10,476 nucleotides of DNA from Alphaproteobacteria bacterium TMED109 (GTDB lineage: Bacteria > Pseudomonadota > Alphaproteobacteria > TMED109), in assembly GCA_002171375.1 (NCBI GenBank), contig NHFK01000015.1, positions 32,194-42,669 on the forward strand, written 5' to 3'. The notes under the pieces are model-generated. The model saw nothing but the letters and a program-made list of their open reading frames with translations, made no database searches and had not been told where the DNA came from. Of the stretch, positions 1-8,563 are shown in pieces. How positions within the stretch are numbered: the stretch's first letter is position 1; each line of letters begins with the position of its first letter. A program made the translations under genes and the position numbers.

Positions 1-1245
1 TGTATAAATTTAGTAAAACCAAAATTAGTTATTTTATCTCCAAAGTTTAAAAGTAAAAATAAATTAAGCTCTATAAGAAATAAGAAACTTATTTTGTTGA
101 ATTTAAGCTTTGAAAAATTAATTGCCAATTCAGAACCATATTTAGGAAAAAGTTTAGGTAGTGGTGAAGATATTCTTGTAATCTTATTTACTTCAGGAAC
201 CACTGGTTATCCTAAAGGAGCAAAAATTTCTCATAGAGCATTCATTTATAGAGCTTTATATTTTGTATTTGAATATAATGTGGATAAAAAGGATACTTTT
301 CCTGCTTGGGCACCAATGTTTCATATGGCATCTACGGATCTTTCTATTGGATCACTTTTAATAGGAGGTTCTGTGGCAATTGTAGAGGGATTTGACCCAA
401 AGTTACTCATGAATTTAATTAAAAAATATAAATTATCGTGGTTAGTATTAATGCCAGGAATGTTAGAAGAATTTATAAATTTTATAGATGGAAAAAAAAT
501 TCAAGTTAAGGGTATTAAGGCAATGGGTGCTATGGCCGATTTGATTCCCAAAAATCAAATTAAAAAAATTACTTCACTACTAAATACTCCTTATCTTAAT
601 TCTTTTGGTTCAACTGAAACTGGAATGCCTCCTGCGTCAAAAGGTATTATAGAAAAGAATAAAAATAATTTTTCTTTGTCGAAAGTACAAAGTAGCTTTT
701 GCGAAGTTAAATTAGTCCATAATAATAAAGAAGTGGGATATGAGAAGCCTGGTGAATGTGCTGTAAGAGGGCCAACACTATTTAGCGGATATTGGAATGC
801 AGAAGAGACTAATTTAAAGGACTTTAGAGGAGGATGGTTCCATATGGGAGATATGATGAAAAGAACCAGAAAAGATACTTTAGACTTTGTTGATAGAAAA
901 AAATACTTGATTAAATCCGGTGGTGAAAATATTTATCCTGCGGAGATTGAAAGAGTAATGCTTAGGCATGAATTTATAACTGAAGCTGTAGTAGTAAGAA
1001 TAAAAAGTAAAAAATGGGGAGAATCTCCTATCGCTATTATTAGTATTAGTCAAAAAGATAAAGAAAAAATTATTATAGAAGATTTAAAAAAATCATGTAG
1101 GAAATATTTAGCAGGTTATAAACAGCCAGTAGAAATATTAGTTATTAAAGAAACTGATATTCCAAGAAGTACTACGGGCAAGGTTCAAAGACATTTAGTG
1201 GAAAAGATGCTAAAATCATTTTTTAATTTAGAAAAAATAAATTAA
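1..1245 (+). CDS. Acyl-CoA ligase of the AMP-forming (ANL) family, 5' end outside window
   Basis: The reading frame is open from the first base, so the gene begins left of the window and 414 codons are visible. A TTG at 94 is not a credible start, because the frame upstream of it is open and reads like family sequence. The ANL core motifs are present in order: the P-loop FTSGTTGYPKG (about 187-222), the STETG adenylate motif (about 609-624), GWFHMGD (about 835-855), the hinge region DFVDRKKYLIKSGGENIYP (about 883-939), and near the C-terminus PRSTTGKVQRH, whose lysine (codon 1180-1182) should catalyse adenylation. Family members activate a carboxylic acid with ATP to an acyl-AMP and then load CoA; a fatty acid is the likeliest substrate, but sequence alone does not settle this. 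About 100-130 N-terminal residues seem to be missing. The stop lies 12 bp before rlmE, suggesting co-transcription. Confidence 0.88.
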   Translation, partial: CINLVKPKLVILSPKFKSKNKLSSIRNKKLILLNLSFEKLIANSEPYLGKSLGSGEDILVILFTSGTTGYPKGAKISHRAFIYRALYFVFEYNVDKKDTFPAWAPMFHMASTDLSIGSLLIGGSVAIVEGFDPKLLMNLIKKYKLSWLVLMPGMLEEFINFIDGKKIQVKGIKAMGAMADLIPKNQIKKITSLLNTPYLNSFGSTETGMPPASKGIIEKNKNNFSLSKVQSSFCEVKLVHNNKEVGYEKPGECAVRGPTLFSGYWNAEETNLKDFRGGWFHMGDMMKRTRKDTLDFVDRKKYLIKSGGENIYPAEIERVMLRHEFITEAVVVRIKSKKWGESPIAIISISQKDKEKIIIEDLKKSCRKYLAGYKQPVEILVIKETDIPRSTTGKVQRHLVEKMLKSFFNLEKIN

Positions 1246-1257
1246 TAAAGGTTTTAT

Positions 1258-1944
1258 ATGGCTAACAATTTAATAAACAATTCTAGAGTTAAAGTAAAAG
1301 TTAAAAAAGGGGCTAAGTCAGTTTCATCTAGGCGATGGTTGGAACGTCAATTAAATGATCCTTATGTTATTGCTGCTAAGAATGATGGTTATCGTTCTCG
1401 GTCTGCTTATAAGTTAATAGAAATAAATGAAAAATATAATTTATTTAAAAAAGGACAAGCGGTTGTAGATTTAGGTTCTGCACCTGGAGGATGGAGTCAG
1501 GTAGCCAGCAAATTTATAGGGTCCCCTAATAAAGGAAAAATAGTTTCTATAGATATTCAAGATGTTGAACCTATAGAAGGAGTTATATTCATAAATGGAA
1601 GTATTATGGATGAAGAAATTATAACGGTTATTAAACAAAAACTAGCTAGTAAAGCAGACTTAATAATTTCTGATATGGCTCCACATGCATCTGGTCACAA
1701 AAGTACTGATCAAACGAGATCATTACTATTAGCTGAATTAGCCTTAGATGCAGCTATTCAATTACTAAAAGAAAATGGAGCCTTTTGTTGTAAATTAATA
1801 AGAGGTAAGGGCGAAGAAGATTTAGTAAAAAATATGAGAGCAAACTTTTCAGAAATTAAACGTTTTAAACCAACAGCAAGTAGAAAAGATTCTGCAGAAA
1901 TATTTTTAATTGGTTTAAATTTTAATAATCAGGACTTGGCGTAA
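1258..1944 (+). CDS. rlmE: 23S rRNA (uridine-2552-2'-O)-methyltransferase RlmE (FtsJ/RrmJ)
   Basis: This 228-residue protein belongs to the RrmJ/FtsJ family, which methylates the 2'-O of U2552 in the A-loop of 23S rRNA late in 50S assembly, using S-adenosylmethionine. The SAM-binding loop VVDLGSAPGGWSQ spans residues 69-81. The K-D-K-E catalytic tetrad is complete: K52 (SAYKL), D139 (ISDMAPH), K179 (CCKLIRGKGE) and E214 (SAEIFLIG). The spacing matches E. coli K38/D124/K164/E199 with a constant offset of 14-15 residues, caused by a longer lysine- and arginine-rich N-terminus suited to RNA contact. An AAAGG ribosome-binding site (1247-1251) sits 6 bp before the ATG. It is followed by guaB after 71 bp; rlmE upstream of guaB is an arrangement I know from Alphaproteobacteria. 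Confidence 0.95.
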   Translation: MANNLINNSRVKVKVKKGAKSVSSRRWLERQLNDPYVIAAKNDGYRSRSAYKLIEINEKYNLFKKGQAVVDLGSAPGGWSQVASKFIGSPNKGKIVSIDIQDVEPIEGVIFINGSIMDEEIITVIKQKLASKADLIISDMAPHASGHKSTDQTRSLLLAELALDAAIQLLKENGAFCCKLIRGKGEEDLVKNMRANFSEIKRFKPTASRKDSAEIFLIGLNFNNQDLA

Positions 1945-2002
1945 TTAAATAATTATGTATATTCTGTAAATAATTAGTATATAAACTATTTATATAAAAA
2001 AA

Positions 2003-4759
<2,757 letters not shown>

Positions 4760-4768
4760 GAAAATGAA

Positions 4769-5233
4769 ATGAGATATTTTTTAGTTACTTTAATAGTTTT
4801 TATATTATTTTCTAAATTCGTTTTAGCTAATATGCAAGACCCTCCAGCTACAGTTAACGATAATAAAATTTTAATAGATAAAAAAGATATTCAAAATACT
4901 ATAGAATCAGGTGAATATGAGTTAGCTAGAAATAATTTAAAGGTTTTTTTAGAAAAAAATAGTTCTGATTATGAGGCTTATAATTTATTAGGTTATGTAG
5001 AGAGACAACTGCAAAATTATGAATTAGCAATTAATTTTTATAAAAAAGCACTATCTTTAGATGAAAATTTTATAGGTGCTCATCATTATATTGCAATTAC
5101 TTATCTAGAAATGGATGATCTAGAAAGCGCAAAATATCATCTCAACCAACTAGATTTAATCTGTTTATTTGGTTGTGATGATTTTTACGATTTAAAAAAT
5201 AAAATTACATTTTATGAGGCAAATAATGAATAA
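4769..5233 (+). CDS. Small exported tetratricopeptide-repeat protein
   Basis: This is a 154-residue protein with a Sec-type signal peptide: MRYF, a hydrophobic stretch to about residue 18, and a likely cleavage after VLA (about residue 20), so it should act in the periplasm or on its membranes. Residues about 36-125 form two to three TPR units, with the clearest helical pair at YEAYNLLGYVERQLQNYELA and FIGAHHYIAITYLEMDDLE. TPR folds bind peptides or partner proteins; no catalytic motif is seen. A CLFGC motif followed by DDFYDLKNKI lies near the C-terminus. I recall this cysteine-pair/DL ending from other proteobacterial TPR proteins, but its role is unknown. AGGAAAA (4758-4764), which overlaps the rsmB stop, supplies the ribosome-binding site. 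It lies 9 bp after rsmB and overlaps guaA, so it is an operon member. Partner and function are not assignable. Confidence 0.85.
   Translation: MRYFLVTLIVFILFSKFVLANMQDPPATVNDNKILIDKKDIQNTIESGEYELARNNLKVFLEKNSSDYEAYNLLGYVERQLQNYELAINFYKKALSLDENFIGAHHYIAITYLEMDDLESAKYHLNQLDLICLFGCDDFYDLKNKITFYEANNE
5216..5228 (+). promoter_or_regulatory. Ribosome-binding site deciding the guaA start
   Basis: GAGG (5216-5219) lies 6 bp before ATG 5226-5228, good Shine-Dalgarno spacing. The earlier in-frame ATG at 5214 has only AT-rich sequence with no purine-rich site in front of it and is itself part of this site. The downstream start is therefore preferred. Confidence 0.7.
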
Positions 5234-6806
5234 TAATTTTAATATAGTCGATAAATTTAATAGTGATAATATTTTAATTATAGATTTTGGAAGCCAATTT
5301 ACACAATTAATAGCAAGGCGAGTTAGAGAAGAAGGCGTTTTTTGTCAGATAGTGCCTTATAATAAAGTTAGCGAATATCTTACGACAAATACACCTAAGG
5401 GAATTATTTTATCTGGAGGTCCTTCTTCTGTTTTAGGTATTGAAACCCCAAGAATACAAAAAGAAATTATTGAAATGAGAAGGCCTATTTTAGGAATATG
5501 TTATGGACAGCAAGTTTTAGTTCAACAGCTTGGTGGCTCAGTAGTATCGTCAAACACAAGCGAATTTGGAAGAGCAAATATTAAAGTAATATCATCTTGT
5601 TCATTAACTGATAGAGTATGGGAGATTGGAAAGAAGTATCAAGTATGGATGAGTCATGGAGACAGTGTAGTAAAAATGCCAAAGGGTTTCGACGCAGTTG
5701 CTGAAACTGAAGGAGCTGCTTATGCTGTAATTGCAAATGAAGAGTCTAAACAGTATGGTGTGCAATTTCACCCTGAGGTAGTTCATACACTGGAAGGAAA
5801 AAAAATAATTCATAATTTCGTTAAAATAATTTCAGCCTGTAAAAATACTTGGAGTATGGAGTCCTTTTTAGATTACAAAATTGATATTATAAAAGGTCAG
5901 GTTGGTGAAGAAAAAGTTTTATGTGGTTTATCGGGAGGCGTGGATTCATCAGTTACAGCAGCTATTTTAGATAAAGCTATAGGAGACCAGCTAGTATGTG
6001 TTTTTGTTGATCATGGACTACTTAGAGGAGGTGAAGCAGAAGAGATCAATACTATTTTTTCAAAAAGACTTGGTTCGAGGTTTATTTATGTTCAAGCTTC
6101 TAAAATATTTTTAGAAGCTCTACAAGGTGTTAGCGATCCTGAGAAAAAAAGAAAAATTATAGGTAATAAATTTATAGAAGTTTTTGAAGCTGAAGCAAAA
6201 AAATTAGGAGATATAAAATTTTTAGCTCAAGGAACATTGTATCCAGATGTAATAGAATCAGTATCTTTTTCAGGGGGGCCTTCTGTAACAATTAAATCTC
6301 ATCATAATGTAGGAGGTTTACCTGAAAAAATGAACTTAAAATTAGTTGAGCCTTTACGAGAATTATTTAAAGATGAAGTAAGAGTATTAGGAGATGAGTT
6401 AGGTCTTCCTATAAACTTGATAGCAAGACATCCTTTTCCTGGGCCAGGCTTGGCAATTAGAATCCCAGGAACAATAACCAATGATTCTATAGTAACTTTA
6501 CAAAAAGCAGATAATATTTTTATTGAAGAAATAAGGAATGCAAACTTATACGATAAAATTTGGCAAGCTTTTTGTGTGTTATTACCTGTTAAAAGTGTAG
6601 GCGTGATGGGGGATTCGCGTTCTTATGATAAAGCATTAGTGTTAAGAGCAATTACTTCAGTTGATGGAATGACCGCTGAAGTTTATCCTTTTGAACATAG
6701 CTTTTTAAATAGAGTATCAACTAGAATTGTTAATGAAGTAAAAGGAATTAATAGAGTTACTTATGATATAACTTCAAAACCTCCAGGAACGATTGAGTGG
6801 GAGTGA
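5226..6806 (+). CDS. guaA: GMP synthase (glutamine-hydrolysing)
   Basis: GuaA aminates XMP to GMP using glutamine and ATP, acting directly after GuaB. Numbered from ATG 5226 the protein has 526 residues, against 525 in E. coli. The N-terminal class I glutamine amidotransferase (about 15-205) has the nucleophile C92 in GICYGQQ and the H182/E184 partners in FHPEV. The ATP-pyrophosphatase domain has the P-loop SGGVDSS (236-242). The C-terminal dimerisation/XMP-binding domain ends with the conserved KPPGTIEWE. All catalytic residues are intact. An ATG 12 bases earlier (5214) is in frame but has no ribosome-binding site. The start overlaps the end of the TPR gene by 8 bases, indicating translational coupling. 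It is the last gene of the + strand operon; a hairpin follows at 6824. Confidence 0.97.
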   Translation: MNNNFNIVDKFNSDNILIIDFGSQFTQLIARRVREEGVFCQIVPYNKVSEYLTTNTPKGIILSGGPSSVLGIETPRIQKEIIEMRRPILGICYGQQVLVQQLGGSVVSSNTSEFGRANIKVISSCSLTDRVWEIGKKYQVWMSHGDSVVKMPKGFDAVAETEGAAYAVIANEESKQYGVQFHPEVVHTLEGKKIIHNFVKIISACKNTWSMESFLDYKIDIIKGQVGEEKVLCGLSGGVDSSVTAAILDKAIGDQLVCVFVDHGLLRGGEAEEINTIFSKRLGSRFIYVQASKIFLEALQGVSDPEKKRKIIGNKFIEVFEAEAKKLGDIKFLAQGTLYPDVIESVSFSGGPSVTIKSHHNVGGLPEKMNLKLVEPLRELFKDEVRVLGDELGLPINLIARHPFPGPGLAIRIPGTITNDSIVTLQKADNIFIEEIRNANLYDKIWQAFCVLLPVKSVGVMGDSRSYDKALVLRAITSVDGMTAEVYPFEHSFLNRVSTRIVNEVKGINRVTYDITSKPPGTIEWE

Positions 6807-6823
6807 TTTAAAAATTGTTTAAA

Positions 6824-6865
6824 AAATTAAGGGAATTACTATAATTTAGCAATTCCCATTAATTT
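6824..6865. terminator. Probable bidirectional terminator hairpin between convergent genes
   Basis: GGGAATT (6831-6837) and AATTCCC (6851-6857) are perfect inverted arms, with two further possible pairs inside the loop. Allowing a single bulged A at 6858, the stem extends outward by seven A/T pairs (6824-6830 with 6859-6865). It lies 18 bp after the guaA stop and 24 bp beyond the stop of the convergent minus-strand gene. Read on the minus strand, a T-run follows the GC core, as in an intrinsic terminator; on the plus strand the T-tail is weaker. It is the only G/C-rich symmetric element in the gap. Confidence 0.7.
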
Positions 6866-6888
6866 AGTAAGCTGTATCAACTAACTAT

Positions 6889-7131
6889 TTATATAGAACA
6901 ATCGTAGCAAGTGATTGGGGTATCAAATTTTACTTCATAAAAACTATCTGTAAAATAGTCAGGTGATTGATCATGTTTAACATTATTGCCATATCCAGCC
7001 CAAGTCTTTGAAGTTGATTCTTCTACATTTAATGGAGCCCTATAGTCCGCTATATTTGGCATAATAGGTGCAGCAAAAGCATTACTTGTTAAAAAAAGGC
7101 CTACTAAAAAGCTAATTACTAATTTTTTCAT
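6889..7131 (-). CDS. Small exported protein of unknown function with C-terminal CYDC motif
   Basis: I do not recognise this 80-residue protein. It has a textbook Sec signal peptide (MKKLVISFLVGLFLTSNAFA, residues 1-20, cleavage A-F-A before APIMP), leaving a mature chain of about 60 residues. The mature part is hydrophilic and rich in aromatic and acidic residues (WAGYG, PDYFTDSFYEV), and its only two cysteines form CYDC, two residues before the C-terminus. These could make a disulfide, bind a metal or be a redox site; nothing decides between these. AAGGA on the minus strand (complement of 7140-7144) lies about 8 bp before the ATG. The signal peptide, ribosome-binding site and clean terminator make it a real gene although it is short. 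It converges with guaA and diverges from the aldo/keto reductase gene. Confidence 0.75.
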   Translation of the reverse strand: MKKLVISFLVGLFLTSNAFAAPIMPNIADYRAPLNVEESTSKTWAGYGNNVKHDQSPDYFTDSFYEVKFDTPITCYDCSI

Positions 7132-7214
7132 TTGTTTAATCCTTTATTATCATTACTAAAAATTTAAAATCTAATAAAATTATTACATTTTTATTAACAC
7201 TTTATTAATATTTA

Positions 7215-7229
7215 AATACATATTGTATT
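7215..7229. repeat. Short palindrome, AATACA-TAT-TGTATT
   Basis: Six-base perfect inverted arms with a three-base centre lie in the divergent intergenic region, nearer the minus-strand gene. The form is that of a dimeric regulator's operator, but with so few G/C bases it could arise by chance in sequence this AT-rich. Confidence 0.3.
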
Positions 7230-7284
7230 ATATATTAATATACTGATATATATAAGTTTTTATATTTTTTAATAGAAGAAATAT

Positions 7285-7303
7285 ATGACAGATATTTTGT
7301 CAT
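7285..7303. promoter_or_regulatory. Operator-like inverted repeat ATGACA-N7-TGTCAT
   Basis: Perfect six-base arms at 7285-7290 and 7298-7303 are separated by seven bases, giving a 19-bp symmetric site about 115 bp upstream of the reductase start. It overlaps the TTGTCA -35-like hexamer (7297-7302). A second, nested symmetry exists: GACAG (7287-7291) with CTGTC (7308-7312). Such a form is common for dimeric transcription factors; the cognate regulator is unknown and not in the window. Confidence 0.4.
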
Positions 7304-7357
7304 AAAACTGTCTGTATTTTACTTTCTAATAATATATAAGTTATACCAATCATATTT

Positions 7358-7401
7358 ATTAAAGATCTTTTTATAAAATATTATTAAGATATTAAAGATC
7401 T
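7358..7401 (+). repeat. 11-bp direct repeat, 33 bp apart, also able to form a hairpin before the reductase ribosome-binding site
   Basis: ATTAAAGATCT occurs at 7358-7368 and exactly again at 7391-7401. The first copy is part of a 10-bp perfect palindrome AAAGATCTTT (7361-7370). Because the core is palindromic, AGATCTTT (7363-7370) can also pair with AAAGATCT (7394-7401) in RNA, an 8-bp stem with a 23-base loop ending just before the GAAAGGG ribosome-binding site (7404-7410). It could therefore act as paired operators in DNA or as a leader hairpin that limits translation. Confidence 0.5.
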
Positions 7402-7416
7402 ATGAAAGGGTAGAAT

Positions 7417-8427
7417 ATGAAATATAATACATTACGAAAGTTAGGTAAATTTGGAGCTGAAGTTGCTCCTATTGGAATTGGAGCTATGTCATTTACAAAT
7501 TTTTATGGTCCATGTAACGATACTCAGGCTAACGATGTTTTGACTGCTGCTTTAGATATGAATTTAAAACATATTGATACTTCTAATGTTTATGGAGCAG
7601 GAAAATCTGAGGAAAGGATAGGTGAATTTTTATTAAAACAAGGAAACTCAGCAAATGATTTATTCAATATTGCTACAAAAGCAGCAATATTTACAGATCC
7701 TGAAACAGGCAAGAGAGGTTTTAATAATCAAGGTGATTATTTAGAAAAAGAATTAGATAAAAGTTTAAAAAGATTAGGTGTTGATTTTGTAGACCTTTTT
7801 TATGTGCATAGAAGAGATTCTAGTATTGAGATTGAAGAAGTAACAGATTCACTGTCTAAGTTAGTACAAAAAGGAAAAACTAAATCTATTGGTTTCTCTG
7901 AAATTGCACCCTCTTCTCTTAAAAGAGCGTCAAAAATTCATCATATAGCAGCTGTCCAATCTGAATATTCTCTTTCTACTCGGGCACCAGAAATGGGATT
8001 GATACAAACATGCAGTGAATTAGGAACGGCACTAGTTGCGTTTAGTCCAGTAGGAAGAACTTTTTTAACGGATAAACCTCTATCATATGAAATTGCTCAA
8101 TCTTTAGACTTTACAAAAGTTAATCCCCGTTTTAATCAGCCTAATTATGAACATAATATAAGTATCAGTGATAAATTTAGAAATTATGCAAGAGATATTG
8201 GTGTGCCTTCAGCAACATTATCTATTTCATGGCTCTTATCTAATGGAGAGCATATAATTCCTATTCCTGGAACACGTTCAGTAGAGCATTTAAAAGAATT
8301 AGCAGCTGCAATGGAATTGGATATGACAGATAAAATAAAAAAAGAAATAGAAAATATATTACCTCTAGGATGGGCTTATGGAGATAGATATTCTGATGCT
8401 CAATGGATTGGACCTGAACGTTATTAA
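7417..8427 (+). CDS. Aldo/keto reductase family oxidoreductase
   Basis: This 336-residue (alpha/beta)8-barrel oxidoreductase should reduce an aldehyde or ketone with NADPH in the cytoplasm. The catalytic tetrad is complete: D54 and Y59 (HIDTSNVYG), K88 (IATKAAIF) and H131 (LFYVHRRD). The N-terminus LGKFGAEVAPIGIGAMSF is typical, as is the cofactor-phosphate segment IPIPGTRSVEHLKEL near residues 275-289. The overall pattern (HIDTSNVYGAGKSEERIGEFL, GKTKSIGFSE) resembles the bacterial general-reductase branch of AKRs, including AKR11/AKR13-type enzymes; the substrate cannot be told. GAAAGGG (7404-7410) is a strong ribosome-binding site 6 bp before the ATG. It is preceded by a large intergenic region with operator-like repeats, so it likely has its own regulated promoter. 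It lies 136 bp before glcB on the same strand; a metabolic link to glyoxylate use is possible but unproven. Confidence 0.93.
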   Translation: MKYNTLRKLGKFGAEVAPIGIGAMSFTNFYGPCNDTQANDVLTAALDMNLKHIDTSNVYGAGKSEERIGEFLLKQGNSANDLFNIATKAAIFTDPETGKRGFNNQGDYLEKELDKSLKRLGVDFVDLFYVHRRDSSIEIEEVTDSLSKLVQKGKTKSIGFSEIAPSSLKRASKIHHIAAVQSEYSLSTRAPEMGLIQTCSELGTALVAFSPVGRTFLTDKPLSYEIAQSLDFTKVNPRFNQPNYEHNISISDKFRNYARDIGVPSATLSISWLLSNGEHIIPIPGTRSVEHLKELAAAMELDMTDKIKKEIENILPLGWAYGDRYSDAQWIGPERY

Positions 8428-8451
8428 GATTATATAATTAAATAAGCTTCC

Positions 8452-8503
8452 ATTTTCTGTATTTAATAGAAATAAAAAATTATAATTTTCTGTATTTAAT
8501 AGA
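8452..8503 (+). repeat. Exact 19-bp direct repeat, 33 bp apart, upstream of glcB
   Basis: ATTTTCTGTATTTAATAGA occurs at 8452-8470 and is identical at 8485-8503, 33 bp start to start (about three helical turns). Each copy holds an imperfect dyad, TTTCTGT and ATAGAAA (5 bp apart in the first; 9 bp apart in the second, using downstream bases). Both lie upstream of the TATAAT boxes, centred about 48 and 81 bp before the likely transcript start if the box at 8530 is used. This looks like tandem binding sites for a regulator of malate synthase. Confidence 0.6.
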
Positions 8504-8519
8504 TAGAAATTTAATTAAA

Positions 8520-8535
8520 TATAATTTAATATAAT
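8520..8535 (+). promoter_or_regulatory. Candidate -10 boxes of the glcB promoter
   Basis: Two perfect TATAAT hexamers lie at 8520-8525 and 8530-8535, the second 28 bp before the glcB ATG. Neither has a TTGACA-like hexamer 15-19 bp upstream; instead the 19-bp repeats occupy that zone and the region just before it, which would fit an activator-dependent promoter. In sequence this AT-rich, TATAAT also occurs by chance. Confidence 0.4.
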
Positions 8536-8563
8536 TCTATATTTATAAAAAAAGGTAATAATA

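Larger units (their letters stand above)
7132..7416. other. Divergent intergenic region, no gene seen
   Basis: This 285-bp stretch is extremely AT-rich and separates the small minus-strand gene from the reductase gene. Open frames inside it are only a few codons long. It should hold the promoters of both genes. A TTGTCA at 7297-7302 is a 5/6 match to a -35 box, but no good -10 box lies at the right distance, so I do not call a promoter. Palindromes at 7215-7229 and 7285-7303 and a direct repeat at 7358-7401 are listed separately. There is no G/C-containing fold of the type expected for a tRNA or a known riboswitch. Confidence 0.7.

Noticed and set aside
94-1245. Taking TTG at 94 as the true start of the acyl-CoA ligase
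   Set aside because: The frame is open back to base 1, no ribosome-binding site precedes 94, and the ANL family needs over 100 more N-terminal residues.
1975-1988. TAGT-ATATAA-ACTA inverted repeat before guaB
   Set aside because: Four-base A/T-rich arms are expected by chance in this composition; not enough to call an operator.
5214-5216. ATG at 5214 as the guaA start
   Set aside because: No Shine-Dalgarno sequence lies before it, whereas ATG 5226 has GAGG at ideal spacing and gives a protein of the usual length.
7132-7416. Small RNA or short coding gene in the divergent spacer
   Set aside because: Open frames are only a few codons long and no stable G/C-containing fold with a T-run terminator is seen.
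8428-8563. Glycine riboswitch before glcB
   Set aside because: The stretch has too few G and C bases to form the conserved aptamer helices; nothing resembling the motif is visible.
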